Below, piece after piece: positions 33,128 through 46,610 of a stretch of 64,000 nt of DNA. Position numbers and translations under genes: made by a program. Positions within the stretch are counted from its first letter, which is position 1. Each line of letters starts with the position of its first letter. The notes below the pieces were generated by a model that saw nothing but the letters and a program-made list of their open reading frames with translations, ran no database searches and was not told the origin of the DNA. The stretch is from the NCBI GenBank assembly GCA_021399435.1, contig JAJTUP010000013.1:1054001-1118000 (forward strand), read 5' to 3'. Source of the DNA: Diaporthe sp. PMI_573 (Eukaryota > Ascomycota > Sordariomycetes > Diaporthales > Diaporthaceae).

Positions 33128-36100
33128 GTTGACTGCTTTCGAGGATCTGAAGTGAGGCGTCGGTCCGAGCCGACTGGCGTGCTCCAGAGTGTCTGAGCCG
33201 GACTAGATCGCGATCTCTTCGAGCTCGAAGGGAAAGAAGAAAACGAGGGGATGGTGGGACCCGGATTACTTCGGTGGAGCGTCCGGAGAAGAAGACAGGT
33301 CAAATGGCTGGCATGCAGTTGCCGGTTGGAGCGGTGGAGATCGGAGCCAGGCTCTTGCATGCAGCGACGAAGTTAAGCTTGACGGCCCCGGATTCTTGAT
33401 TGACAGGGGAATGGGTTCTCGGCGGCAGCAGTTCGAGGGAAAGGACAGGACGGGCTGAAAAGGGGAGCGATGTTCCCCAGTCTCCCGCAGACCAAACCGG
33501 AGACTCTTGTGATCATTTCCACATTGACTCACACGCGACAGGGCCGCCCGCGCCACCTGACCGTGGGTCGAGCAGAAACCATCGTCAGAGCCAATTTTCC
33601 TGACACGGCCAACGTCGAAAGGTGCTACTTGTCCTGTAGAGCCTTCGTTCGGGCTTGGGACGGCCGAAGAAAATTCAGCGGTTCTCGTTACGTCTTCCTA
33701 TCCACTTTTGGCCCGCCCGGGGATTTGGGCCCCTTTCCGGATTCAAAAGCTGTGACCTCGGCTGAGTAAAACCCAACCCCTTGACGCCTGACTGCATATA
33801 GTGAACATGGTAGACGTCAGGGCGTAGAGTAAGAGTATGAATCTCATGGTCATCAGGGGTTATACATTTCAGAAGCTGTGGAATAATTGACATTGAAGAG
33901 ATGCTCGGTATGCTGAGGATCATGAGCCTCGACTACCCTAGGGTAAGGAGCCGGGTGCTGTGAAGAAGCCCGGTCCGGTGCCGGGGCTTGGCAGAATCAT
34001 TGTGCTGAATCTGAAGGGATGGAGGCAGATCTTCTCTCCCTATCAAAGTGTACATTGCCGGCTATGCAAATCCGCGCGATCGGTGGGTCTTAGCCCTCAA
34101 AGAATATGCCATTATTTGCTGTACCGGGCGGGCTTTATAATGGAAGGTTCAAGTGTCGCTCGAGATGGCAACCGTGTCTAATTGCGCAATTCCACTGTGC
34201 TGAACTTCAGCCTTGCGGCAAATTGGAATGGGTTGTTTCACAGCAACAATTACTTGGATCTCATTTTATGATGTTCACTTCAAGGTCGGCCAGCCATGGA
34301 TCATACATGGGATTTTGGCCGGCTCCTTTGGGCTGTCATTTCTCTCATATTACTCTGGAGGCATATATTATCAAATCTGACATTTAGGTGTGGTGTAGTT
34401 GCCTACTGGCGAGTAGCTGAAGCGTTCAGCGGCTCGTTCCGTACCAACCCTGCTCAATTTTGGTTGGCAGTCTCGATAATGCAACCAGTCTTCGCGCTGT
34501 TGGCCGAGAGACTATTCAAAAGCTCTGCAGAATCCTCCATTGGTGAAAACAGATAATGAAGCTTTGGGATCAGCTCTGGAGATGTACATTCCGCGGCAGA
34601 AGCGTTAGCTGGCGAAGATCGTCGCCATATGCCTCGATAAGACTTGGAGTGTTCTGAGCGAGTGGGGTCTCAGATAATCAGCTGTTCATTCTGCTCTCAG
34701 ACTACGGAGATCTTGGTGTAATTCAATGAGAAGTGACTGGAAATGTATCACAATGCCGACACACTGCTTATCTCGTTCGTGAGTCGCGAAGACATCATAA
34801 TACAGAAAGCTCAGCTTTACTACAGCGGTAGAACTTGTGTGATGCAATTTTTTATTTATCCTTGTAATGGAATGGAGTGTAGTGAGAAGGGACCCTGGTA
34901 CAGATGCAATACAGATGTAGCACCGTTTGGCATTCTCAACTTGAGAAGGTATTTTGTAGACATTTTCCATTATGAGCATCTGAGTTTCACACAGCATTGG
35001 CTCTAGCTGTGACTTCTTTGGTGGTATTCAGCGTTAGATGCGGAGCCTATTTCCAGCTACAACCTTGAGATAGTGTTTCTTTCACTCGAGGGTTTGCTAG
35101 AATTGTGCAAGACAAATTGACAGCCGAGTGGGTGACTTGAAGTATATCCAGATTGGAAACTCCCCCTCACCCCGAGCACGCCAGGAAGTCTTTCCCGCAT
35201 ATAGGCGTTGTCAGTGGGATTCTTGGACGACTCGAAGTCACTTTTGCTGCATCTTGAGTAGAACCTTTACTTTCGGGGCGCCTCTATAGTATACAGCCCT
35301 TTTCATCGAATATTGTATGGAGTATCAAAATGAAGGCTTGACAAGAGGCAAAAGTCGGTCAAAATACTTGTGCGGAAGATACACTCCGGAGAATGGTATG
35401 GCGAGGCTGTGCCAGGGTTCTTGTTTAGTCGAATCGGCTCAGCCTTCAGTATCTCTCCGTACTATTCTGGGGTGGTGTTTGGTTGCTCAAGTGTACCTAG
35501 GTATGACATAATTACGACGGTTGATTATGCTTTGTCATCGCCCTCGAGAACTGACCAGCCATCTGAAAAGCTTTGAGGTCAGGGTGCCTCTACAGATATG
35601 ACCGCTTGGAGTGTGCTTCACTGGAATGCCGTAGGAGCCCTGCAAATCTTGAAATGCTGCGATCCCGGGCAACAATCCACAATTATATCCGGGCACAGGC
35701 AGGAAATCGATTTGGTGAGACGTTGAGAACGGGCGATATTTCCGACAGAAGCGACTCAGTGACACGGCGTGGGAACACCATGTGTAATGACTCAGATTAT
35801 CACAGGGACGAGCAACGTCCCTGGAACAACTGGAAAGGCACAAAATATGGGCAGAATACGACGGCCGCTCAAGGGCACATTGTATACTCACAAGCTGAAT
35901 AAATGTGGACACCGCGGACCGACTATCAACTCATGTATCAGATCTCAAAGAGATTCATCAAATCGATCTTCCGTGTATGAGTGGAACTAAGTGTTGCGCT
36001 GGGATTCTACATAGCTAGCCTCGAGTGCTTTCGACAAGAAGCTTTCTATCGGCCAGCATCTTGGCCATCAACATGCTCTGCTTCAAACCCAATTCCAACG

Positions 36101-37016
36101 TAACCTCTCTCCTACTCCTAGAGACGACATAGGCACTGACGTCTTTAGCGCCGTCATCATAGATAGTAACCCCCTAATATGTTGAGGCCTTGCCGGCTAC
36201 TCTCTGGATGTTCTTCTTACCGCTTGTGTATTGTGTGTGAGTAGGGGTTGAACATTTCCAAGCGCCAAGCTGGGAGTTCGAGGTGTTGTCGATCTCTTGC
36301 ATGGTTGAGAATCCGTCAAAAGACAGCATCTGGCTTTCAGCGGTCATGGCTTGGGGCTTGATTGGCGGTGCTCAATCCGGCCCAATGAAACACCTCTATT
36401 GAGAACGTGGCAGGAGTCCACCTTCTCGACTCGGGTACAACCCGAGGAATGAGCTGTTGCATGGGTAGTGGGCTAGACGAATTAAGCGAATGTAGTTGGT
36501 GATGATATGCTGAACCAACATGCATCTCACATTACCTTCAGCGGGTCCGCGACCAGTCAGAGCTGGGATCCCGCGTGTCTGCACATCCTACGGGGCTGAC
36601 GAGGCACCTGAGGACAGCCTTGGTACAGCTTAGGATCTGTACCTGGTCGCATCAATCTGCACCTTGCGCTATATCGGGCCAGCGATAAATCCCTTATATT
36701 CATCCTAGCGAGCCCTGGTGGCTGACAGATACTTTGCCCTTCTCCCCTGGTGTGAAACGATTTACTGGCCCTGACCCAGTCCTGCCATATGGTGCAGTGA
36801 CATTGGCACTTCATTCATTTCGTCTGGTGCCATCTGTCTCTATCGGAATCTCTCCCAATACTCTATTGATTACGGAAATCCGTATCCAATCCTCACCGCT
36901 ACCAAACAACTGCTTGAATACCACGCCTCCCGACCCCACCGAACATTGATAGACTTTCTACACCATTGCGACCGCTGGCAGCTTTTCATTGGTCTTCTCG
37001 GCCAACTTGATCAGGC
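33128..37016. other. long gene-free stretch
   Basis: No supportable gene in 3.9 kb. The first few hundred bases are the promoter of the amino-acid transporter. Open frames are 60-125 codons, conflict between strands and lack motifs. A small reverse-strand candidate at 36,015-36,347 was examined and rejected because its exons do not join in frame. Confidence 0.45.
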
Positions 37017-38065
37017 ATGGGTCCGTCTCCAGACCACTGGTATTCCGCCCCTGAAGTGGTCCCGGACACAGGACTACATCATGTTGCCAGAGATAGCACA
37101 TTACCAGAGCCTGTTGACCACCCAGGAAAGTACTATCCTGAAGTGCACTATCCAGACCAGCCGACCCTAGAGGAGCCACATCCAGAAAGACAACTTGTGG
37201 AAGCTCAAAATGCGCACGAGGCAGAAAAGGACCTTCCAGAAGCGGTCCATTCAAGAGAAGGCTCGAAGAAACGAATCTGCGGCTTCGCATCACGAACTTT
37301 CTGGATATTGTTCGGGGTCACCGTCGTGGTGATTGTGGGCGCAGCAGTCGGCATCGGTGTCGGCGTCGGCCTCTCAATATCCAACCGGTCTCAATCTGCA
37401 GAGAGTTCGTCTGCATCACACACCGCTTCCTCGACCACAACTCCAACCTCACTAGGGGTCGCATCAACCAGTGGCAGTCTGTCCTCAAGCACAAGCCATA
37501 TACCCACAACGACTAGTGCACAGTCGACATCCGTCACCACAACCGAGGTAGTAGGGCCAAGCTCGACACTATTTCGCGACTGTCCATCGTCGGACGAAAC
37601 TCTGCACGAGGTTACTTTCGGTAACGATACATACATGTTTCGGAAATTCTGCAGCACAGTCCTCACTTCAACTGGGCTGGACAATGTCGTAACCTCGACT
37701 CAGACGAACCTGAATTCGTGCATCAATGAGTGTGCCAGGTACAATTACCAGAAGTCTTCGGAGATTGCTTCAGGTGAAACTAATAAATGGTATGTCGTCT
37801 CGTTATAGCGTTGTTTCCCCCCTCCTCCCCTTCAGAAAAGAAAAGAAAAGAAACGAAGCATTTCGGTCCAATCTCCCCTTTTGCCCGGTTGTCACTGACC
37901 TTGACTTTCTGTCACAACAGCAACACCGTATGTTGGTGGAATAATTTCGGTACCCAGTACCCCGGGGCCTGCTGGGGCTTCGAGACCCAAAATTCGTCAG
38001 CGGGCGAATTCCAGTTCGAAACACAGTTGATTTGTGACTCGGCTGCGTGGATAAATGAGCCTTGA
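37017..38065 (+). CDS. single-span membrane protein with extracellular Cys-rich domain
   Basis: Two exons (37017-37789, 37921-38065) encode 305 residues. Residues 1-90 are acidic, Pro/His-rich and presumably cytosolic. A Lys/Arg stretch precedes one membrane span near residues 93-122 (FWILFGVTVVVIVGAAVGIG). Then comes a Ser/Thr-rich stalk of about 60 residues (O-glycosylation likely). The C-terminal domain of about 120 residues has eight cysteines (DCPSS, KFCST, SCINECARYN, CNTVCWWNN, GACWGF, LICDS). This layout is widespread in filamentous ascomycetes and recalls WSC-type wall sensors, though the Cys pattern is not a clear WSC domain. Function unknown; a cell-surface sensor or adhesin is a reasonable guess. 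The intron (131 nt) contains an AAAAG repeat. Confidence 0.78.
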
Positions 38066-39325
38066 TGTGGTCTGTGTACCCGATTTTCAGACTAATCCTC
38101 AGCCAGGCCTGTGGCAAGATCCAGAGAGCCCCTTCATCATCTCCACCATAGTGATTTAACCACGTCAGCTGTTTGTTCCGCAACTGTAAATCCGACTTCC
38201 CCCAGCTTTTGTACCTTTCAGCTTTCACTGCATATATTCACATCACATGTTGTAATGAACATAAACATACTGCTTAAGAAGCGTACGTACACGGAGTAAA
38301 AACGAAACCACCTAATGAATATAAAGAGTATCGGCCATATCATCTCTAGGACACCTGGCCTAACTTTCTTCTTCCTCAACACTCTCAATACTCATCATTT
38401 TACAAGCCTACTTGAATCATCGCCTACAAGCACAAAATCACTATGGCCAGTGAGACGGTTTAAAGAATTACTGCTAGCAAATTCTACCACTCGGCCAAAA
38501 GACCAGAATTTCCAATCGTCATTGGAATTCCATAGCAGTATATAAGCTCCGTAGCGTCACAGCCAGGATCAAGAGAACACAGTGCAGGTTACGAGAGATC
38601 ATAAGTATCTTCGGCTTGTCAAGATGCAAGTTTCCTGATCGACAAACTTTTCAGGGGACCCCAAACGAGGTCCTGAGGGACATCGAGCTTGCCTCGGTTA
38701 TCCAATGCGTGGAGTCAGCACCTGGATACCGAGCTTATTGGGCAGGGAAATGTGTCATTGATCCCAATGATATTATTTTCATTACATATATAGTTAAGTA
38801 TGTATATAGACTTTCAGGGCGGCAATTTGGTTACGATATTAATGACTGGGAATTTGCTGTAAAGGGAGACTGAATCTGGCAGGGGCCGCAGGTACCTGCT
38901 TATAAAGTATCTCTTTTCTGGCGTAGACTGCTGCGGATATTAAAGCTAGACAATGTTTTGTTGGTGAGCGATTTCTGGTTTCTACTTACTTTAGGAGAAA
39001 TACTCCAACACTTCAACTACCAAAATAAAGGTTGAGCACATCGATTTTCTGAAGAAGAGCTGTTCACCGTAGGTAGAGAGGGTGCCTAAGAGAAGTCACA
39101 TGTATGCAAATGTTAGAATGTAATATGACTCCACAGGTACGTCTCTCCATGAGAGCTAAAATACCGTCAATTCTCAAATAAAATCAGCAATACTTTCCAT
39201 CGTCATCCCCTTCGTCTTGTTTCATTCCCTATCTTCCAAATGTGTAAATCATCGGCATAACGCGGTCTAGATGCAACACTTGATACTTGGGTTGCTATCA
39301 CTCACGACAAGACGACGCCTCTTGC
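38066..39325. other. gene-free stretch
   Basis: No firm gene. A forward frame at 38,616-38,873 (85 codons) has a short stretch (SVIQCVESAPGYRAYWAG) faintly like dimeric alpha/beta-barrel (antibiotic-monooxygenase-like) proteins and may be a relic. The DNA is AT-rich. Confidence 0.4.
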
Positions 39326-40685
39326 TTACAATCCAACATTCTGGGTGACAAAATCCAAGATTTTACCGTACGTGAAGGGATGGGAGTATTCCAAGTTCAA
39401 TCCATGACCAGCCTCCCCGACAACAACGGCCTCGAATTTACTGGCTGAGGGAAACAAAGGCCTGCTCTTCTCGAGCAAGTTAGGAAGTGAAGAGCCTGTC
39501 AGCAGGCAATCTCCTCCACAGAAAGGGATATCTCGACCTGTGGGTTGTCAGTCTCGCGAATTCAGTATAGGTTCTAGTATCACGTCGTCGGACTCACCTC
39601 CAGTTATGATCATGACCGGGCCTTTTAGGGGATTCGGGTTCGCTGACGCACCCGCAAGGGTCAAAAGCTCTCCGACAGTGACCGGCTTGCCTGAAGTAGA
39701 CGCCAAATCCAACAGCGCGGGATCAAAGCTCTCAGGGGCGAAGAAGTCTGTCTGCACACCAGAAGGATTCCCAGAGGCAAGGTACCCATCCGGATAGCCC
39801 ACAAAAGGCAGCAGCCCGTTGGCCGAGACGAAGTTAGCGCCGAGGGCAAAGTATGCACTATACTGAGAAGCCTGGCTGAATCCAGTCAGGACGAGTCCAT
39901 CACTCGCGCCGGGGTGGAGAACGGCCAGGGAGTAGCTCTGGATACTGCCGAACGAGTGACCGACGTGGACGATCTTATCGAACCCGCAATTGATGCTGTC
40001 AATGGATCCCTCGCGCAGCTGCTGGGTAAGGGAGTACAACGCCTCGATCTCTAGCGAGGACTGTATCTCATTTACGGCTTCGCCGTGGTCGGACTGGGCG
40101 ATACCGAGACGGTCCCATGCGAAGGTGCTGTCTTCTGGTTGTTAGTCACCTGCTACGGAACCTCAAGTGCTGCATTCTGGAAACATTGTAAAACATGAGA
40201 GAAGGGGATCCGTAAAAGGAGAAGAGTGATGCTTACAGCCATATTCGTCGTTTGCTACGGCTGCGTAACTATAGTTGTAGTTGTAGATGGAGAGGTCCCA
40301 GTACGTGCGGTCGAATCCGATTCCGTGGGTGAGTAATTGAACAGTTTTAGATGGCCCTGCGTCTGGCTCACAGTATGTAGCCGCCACGGTGTAAGTTTTC
40401 TCGATTGTTGTATACTAGTGATTGTCAGAGAGTGGAACAGGCATTGCCATCTCGATAATCAAAACTCACGCCTGTGAGAGCTTCATTTGTGAGGTTATGA
40501 CCTTGACGAGTCAAGTCAAGGACGAAGTTGGTCACTCCGATATCATCTGTTGGTGCCGTACGGTTGAACACTGCATTTCTGGAAACAATAGGTACCTCGA
40601 CAGATAACTCGGTGCACTTTCGAGCAGAAGATAGGCCGGCTAGGACGAGTACAACCCACATAGGGGACGAAGGCGTGAACAGCAT
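39326..40685 (-). CDS. secreted alpha/beta hydrolase
   Basis: Four exons (40470-40685, 40237-40414, 39598-40131, 39326-39537) encode 379 residues. The N-terminus is a signal peptide (WVVLVLAGLSSA). LLTHGIGFDRTYWDL is the oxyanion-hole strand, HVGHSFGS (GxSxG) is the nucleophile elbow, and VVGEAGHGLNLEY near the C-terminus gives the histidine. 'VMIITGGRDIPFC' is the usual Asp-bearing strand. Several N-x-S/T sites and cysteines fit secretion. A substrate cannot be named; esters or lipids are plausible. Intron 2 (105 nt) is a family B introner copy; its acceptor must be the second of two close AG sites (CCAGAAG), because the first would create a stop. An upstream in-frame ATG (40751) exists, but the signal peptide favours 40685. 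Confidence 0.82.
40132..40236 (-). mobile_element. introner-like element, family B copy 2
   Basis: Intron 2 of the secreted hydrolase (phase 1, 105 nt). In transcript orientation it starts GTAAGCATCACTC, then ACGGATCCCC, then CCGTAGCAGGTGACTAAC, and ends CCAGAAG. It matches the introns at 24,621-24,726 and 48,635-48,738 over nearly the whole length. Confidence 0.85.
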
Positions 40686-42501
40686 ATTGAATGGCTGCGT
40701 ATGTGCGATTAAGTCCAGCAAGCATGTAAAGTTGTGCACATGCAGAAACACTCAGTCCATGGATCTGGGTAATAACATCGAAGGGACTGGGGACCTTGAC
40801 ATCTCTCTTTATACACTTGGTGACAGGGGAAAGCGCGCATCATCATTACACACGTCCTGATGAATAAGTCCCATCCACACATTCACCGGTGACTAGCACA
40901 TCTCTAGGCCAGCTTTTGGTTACATCCGGGTACCTGAGCACAGATGATGAATAATGGCCTACTGATCAAATGTGGTCCCTAACGCCAAGCCAATGAGATG
41001 AACCTGGCGGATGCGAAGCGCGGTGGGACAACTCGATGCTTACGGATGTGCGAGATGGGTATTTTGGGGCATTCCGTCCTTGGGCTGCATTAGAGTGCGC
41101 GGGCGGCTGACGATGCGTATTTGCGTATTTGTGGGCGAAGGAATTGAATTCCAAATACAGGACGCGAGCCCGAAAGGCCTCGGTGAGCTCGGTACGGCAG
41201 AAAGCAAAAGGCAAATAACATCAAAGCCGTATAGTTAGCTCTATCCTCGCCCAGCAATTGCTTGTGTGTCTACACCGTATTGCGATGTTGCGCTCCGGCT
41301 CATCCGCGGCCCGGATCCATTAGTATGGGGACCGGCGCGAGACTAAACCAATTGTGTAATTTTATAATGGCGATCGCCTCATTTTCCAAGGATAGAAAAC
41401 CACTCAGACTGGGGACAAAGGAAAACCTGGCAGTCCCGTGAACCGAAGCTCGGACCATGCCAGATACTTTCAGAATGCCACACCAAGACAATTGCGACTC
41501 CACTGCTGGAACTGCATGCATATGTGGTCAGCTGACGGCGTATTTGTTATGACATGGCAGAAACGCAAGCCCACGTTCAGGCGGCCAGGAATGCCTGCAA
41601 TAAGCTTATTCATTGGTCTCGTCTATGCTCATATGGTTAGACCACCTGGGCAGCGGGGAATAGCGGTTCCCGGTACAATCTCATGATGAGTGCCCAGGTG
41701 GGATCCACTATTACTACGACATAGACAGGATGCGGCTCGCACATTAGAATCTGTACATACTGTTCCTCTGATACCGTTAAAGTCCAAGCTTATCAAGGTA
41801 CAGCGACATGTCACATTTTGTGCTAGTGGAAGTGGCTCGAGCTTCCTAAAATATATTAGTCGACATTTCCTACTTCGCGACAACGAGTATCTTCACCTAG
41901 GCTGAAATTACAGCTGCGAGTCACTACGCCGCCGAAAAGAAAGATATTCCTAATGATGTTGGTATCAACTGGATTCTTGTGACACCAATTGGGCCATCGC
42001 GAACATTGATCACGTTATGTCCAACCTTGAGCAGTCAGAGTCTGCATTTCCGACCACAGGTTTCGAATCAGTCGTTTCCTCCTGCGTCTTCATAAAAACC
42101 TCCCTCTCAGGGGCCTCCCTGCAGGGGTGGTACTTATACCACTCTCAGTATCGCCGACGAGCAAGTGCGAAACGCGGTGCGAGTGAACAAATAGTCCGCC
42201 GAGGCAAAACATCCCGTCTCTTGTGACGGTCAAACTATCTCGGAAGTACTCTTCTCACGATTCAGTCACACACTTCATTATGTGTCTGGTGTATCGTATC
42301 CTAGCAGTTTGCTTTAATATAGCTGTTGGAAAAGAGACCATTTGTAGATTGAGTGCCGTGAAAGTAACGCTGATTTACATCAAACTTTGAGTTCTTGAAT
42401 GATCGTGCGGCTCCCGCAACCAATCTCATCCCCGACTTCCTCATTATGTTCCTATCAGGATGTGATCCTGGGTATCATTGCACTACCATACTCATGGTCG
42501 A
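40686..42501. other. gene-free stretch
   Basis: No gene seen between the hydrolase promoter and the 3' end of the fasciclin gene. Confidence 0.45.
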
Positions 42502-43727
42502 TTACCAGTTGGCAAGGACGGCAGCACCACCAAACAGAGCAGCAGCGCCGACGGCGGCGGTCTGCATGGGCATACCGGCAGCCTCAGCAGGCCCACTCGA
42601 GGTGGCAGTCGCGCCAGAACCACCAGTGGGAGCAGGAGTGCCAGTGGCAGTAATGCCGGAGGTGAAGGGGATATCGGATGCGCTGCTGGCACCAGTGAAG
42701 GCCGGCTGCTGGGTAGAGGCGGTGACGTCGGGGCGGGCGGTAGAGTTGTCAGGGTTCAGGACGTTGTCAATGACGTGGACAACGCCGTTGGAGACGAGCA
42801 CATCAGCCACCTGAACCTCGGCCGAGTTGACAAAGACATCGCCGTCGTCAATGGTGATAGTAACCTGGCCGTTGTTCAGGGTCGTAAGCTGGAGGCCACT
42901 GGTGAGCGAGGAGCTATAGCCGACGGTGCCCTGGACGACGTGGTAGGTCAGGATGCTAGACAGCTGCTCGGTCGACAGGTTGGCGGCCAGATTCTGAACG
43001 GAAGCAAACGCGCTGTTTGACGGCGCGAAGATAGTGACGTCCTGAGCCGTGTCTACGGTGTTCACCAGGTCGGCCGTGGTCAGAGCGCCGGCGAGTGCGG
43101 TGAGGTTGGCGGCCAGGGCGGTTGCGTTGTCGTTCGCGGGGATGGTGAGCACCGAGTCGATGACGTGGACAATTCCTCCCGTAAAGGTCACGTCGGCGGT
43201 GGCAACACGGCTCTGTCGCAGCAAACCGCTGGTGAACACGACACTGTCGTCCTCGGTCTCGGCCTTCACGACCTGGCCGCCGGTGACATTGGTGTAGGTG
43301 GAGTTGGTCAGCAGGGTCTTGGGGAACGATGGTGTATCCTGGATGTCGGTCGACCTGATTGTACCGTTGAGGACGTGGTAGGTCAAGACTGGTGTTTTAT
43401 CAGCGGAGTACTCCTGGGGAGAGCGCATCTTTATGGGTGTGCTCCAGGAGGGAGAAGGATTCTGCACTTACTGGCAGGGACAAGACCTGGGTCAGCAGCA
43501 ACCATAGCCGTCACCGAGGAGTCATTGAGGAGAGCCGAGAGGGCAGCGTTGTTGGGCGCCAGGACAGTGATGTTGGACAGACCACCCAGCGTTTGAGCCA
43601 GGTCGGGATACTGGCCGAGCAGAGTTCCGAGCTGGGACAGGTCTTGGTTTTGACTAATGAGATCAGTCAGGGACTGTCCGTGGACAACGCCAGCGAGGCT
43701 GAGGGCGGTGAGCTGCTTGAGTTGCAT
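42502..43727 (-). CDS. secreted protein with two fasciclin (FAS1) domains, probably GPI-anchored
   Basis: Two exons (43472-43727, 42502-43388) encode 380 residues. A signal peptide (first ~18 residues, ending HGQS) is followed by two FAS1 domains. Domain 1 has 'SNITVLAPNNAALSALL' and 'LTYHVLNGTI' and ends with 'GGIVHVIDSVLTIP'. Domain 2 has 'QDVTIFAPSNSAFASV' and 'LTYHVVQGTVGYS' and ends 'SNGVVHVIDNVLNPD'. A Ser/Thr/Pro/Gly-rich linker and a hydrophobic C-terminus fit a GPI-anchor signal. FAS1 proteins mediate adhesion at cell surfaces; fungal ones have also been linked to walls and development. The acceptor was placed at ACACCAG because it restores the unbroken domain motif LVPAILTYHV; an earlier CCCAG breaks the frame. 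Confidence 0.88.
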
Positions 43728-46610
43728 GGTGAACGCGCTTTTGGTTGATGTCGGTATTACAGTGTTCGTTGGTCGTCGGCGAGGTACTTGGCGTTTTCAG
43801 TGTCTGAATTGAGTACTGGGGACATGGAAACCATAGTTGTGAGCTCAAGGGAGGGGACCAAAGGGGATATTTAAATACGCATCAGCCATCGTGCGGGCGA
43901 CAAGGCACAAGCGCAAAGGAACATCTATGATGTGATCATACCAAGATATCCTGTCCATTACAGCCTTGGCGACAACAAGGACACTTGTGTAGCAACAACA
44001 ACAGTTCAGAAACAGGCATGGCCCAGAGAAGATGCCGACCACTTGGCCGCTAGGATCAGCTCGACGGGGAGGGCGGCCGCAGTCTGTGAGTGGTCAATGG
44101 ACGGGGCAACAGGGTCGAGAGCTGTCGAGCAGCAGCGCCAGAGACGACATCGAGCAGGTGTATGGCCTCATGACGCGGCCCGCCTCGTTTCTCGGTATGA
44201 CATAGCTCGGGTCTTAGGCGTTTTACCTGAGCCACCTTCCAAGATCCCGGTACTGACCGACCGGCAGGCTTGGTATACCTCCGGCTTTGCCAATATGGCT
44301 GATATTGGGCATGCTTGGGCCATGTGATTCTAGTGTTTCGTCCGTGCCTCCTGAGGTTGATTGCCAATATCAAGAAAGCGTATCCCGTTGCTGTTGGACT
44401 ACACTGGTAGGCGTGAGACGCAAGAGGCGCCTGGGCATTTACGCGGGCGACGGCTCACAGAATTCCTGAGACGGGAACTCAGTGTTTGTTCTTTCATGTG
44501 CCCTCCACCGTGTCCCACTTGAGGTAGTACCCATGCGTAATGATCTTCTAGAGCGCATCGTGCCGCAACCGCTGCAGCCGGGCCAAAAACCCAACTAGTG
44601 GAAATGTGACTGAGTCCTGAAACGGGGACATCTTCCGTCAGGCAACGATTTATTTGCTTGCATGCCCCTTTCCCATTTGAGTTCACGTAAGATCCTGAGG
44701 AGGCCACGCCCTTGTTCGACAGTCCGGGAGATGTGAAGGTCAGTGGACAGGTTTCGAAGTAACTCCACAACTCTAACTCCGGAGTTGCATCATTTCCGGA
44801 TTCGGGCACATTTTGCTGGGAGAATGTTGGCCCCTACGCAACATTCGATGCTGATGAGATGGTTGATGCTGGATATATTGTGTACCAGTACTGTGTATTA
44901 TCATTATCATCCTGAGAAGTCGTGTCGTCAACGGAATTAAGGTTGGGTTTAGTGCGCTCTTGGCGCCCTCCATGTCGTCTGTCCATTGGCCACAGCTGCT
45001 GTGGGTCCTCGGCTCGCACGGCCAGCACCTCTGCAGTGGCACCTACTGTGTAGACTACTGGCACCCTTGCTTTCCCCGCAACGCCTGGGACCCTGTCAAG
45101 CCCAGGCACCCGGATTGATGACTTTTGGTACGCATCGGATGGATCGCAGCGATCTTCTGTTTTACCACGACTTCCAAGCTAGCCACTCTCCTGGGCAGGC
45201 CGCCCATCGTGCCTTGGCGTCAACTCCCAGCCAGCCTGGCTGCCTCAGTTCGAGGGCTGAGGAGTAACTGCAAAGTGTGCAGTGGCCGCCCTTCCGTGTC
45301 TTCCTTCTAGGCCGCCTCTGAGCGTACTTGGCACTGCTGCTTCCGGTCAAGGCGGCCAGTTGTGTTTCCGGGTCTGATTGGGCCGGCCGACTTGGCGGAC
45401 TTGTCAGTGTGCCGAGTTCCATGCCGATGCGACGCCTCGCAGCCCGGACACCGAACCATGCAGGCCCTTCAGTACGCGTATAGGCGACTGACTTTCCCTT
45501 ATCGTTCTCAAGCCAATAACATCGGCCCTCATCCAAGTACGGCTTCTGTAACTTTATTTACATTTCCGGAACTGCCCCATATCATATCACATCTAATAGC
45601 AGCCTTCCCGAGACCTACACCCCTTTATCCTTTTGTCACAGTCTTTTCAGGTCACTCTTGATTCTCAATCGTATTATATGAGCGCGAATCTCTCCGTCTC
45701 GAAAACATACACTGTCGCCAAGACATAAATTGTCTCCACACTCTCCTTTCTATCCGTGGTTCTCGTTGAAAACGCAACCTTGTTATCTAGTGATGTGAAA
45801 GTGGTCAAGTCAGGAAATACGACCCTTTTTTGTTGAGGTATGAGAGAATATACAGTAACTGTCCCCCCCCCACAGACTTCATAAATTCGACGGGGGCGTG
45901 TATAATCAATCGCACTCGGCCTAAGTATGGTGAGTAAGTGCCTTCAACCCTGCCTCTCATCACTACACTTTCTGTGTATGTATTCCCGAAAAATGGAGAG
46001 AGTTTAAGGTTGGATTGAGTTCCAATACAAAAAGATTACAGTACTACACTGAGCATCAAAAACTTAAGCTAAAGTTCATGGCCCGCCGAGTTGCTACCCA
46101 GCCTTCGAGATAACAGGTTGAAACAAGTTGAATATATGTACCCTGCCTCGCCTAGCATCCACTTCTACTAGCAATGGACTACATAATCGCTCATCAATGC
46201 TCCAATCAGCCTCCCAGGGGCTGTCTACATACCTGTCGCTTTTCCCAAAGTTGCCCGATAAGTGTCAAGTGTATCTCAGTCTTCAGTCGTGCCGCTGCGT
46301 CTCTTGTGCTTGGTCCCCTGACGGCTCAATTTTCTTTTGGCCGGTCTTGACGAGCTGGAGCAAGTCGAAACCGTGACGGGACGTGCGAATGGACTGGCAA
46401 CACAATGTAGCTACTACGCAGACTCCTCGTGCGACAGCTACATTCCAAATCTCATATGGACACGGAGGAGCGACCGAGGAAAATAGTTCAGCGTCGGTGT
46501 CGATGGATGACTTTGGAGTTTCGTAATGAATCAATCAGCTGGTTGGCCGATGACTAGGAAGATATGTTTCTCATATTAGCTTGACGTACACCCAGAATAC
46601 CGCCTAACGT
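43728..46610. other. gene-free stretch
   Basis: No supportable gene in 2.9 kb. It includes a poly-C run (about nine C) near 45,864. Frames are short and have no motif. Confidence 0.45.

Noticed and set aside
36015..36347. Small two-exon reverse-strand gene (protein-like 50-codon stretch ending near 36,015, with a GTAAGA...ATATTAG intron upstream)
   Set aside because: The exon from ATG 36347 and the downstream exon are out of frame by one base, and no other donor or acceptor repairs it. It may be a relic.
38616..38873. 85-codon frame faintly resembling dimeric alpha/beta-barrel monooxygenases
   Set aside because: The similarity is limited to about 18 residues and the frame lacks the rest of the fold; noted only as a possible relic.
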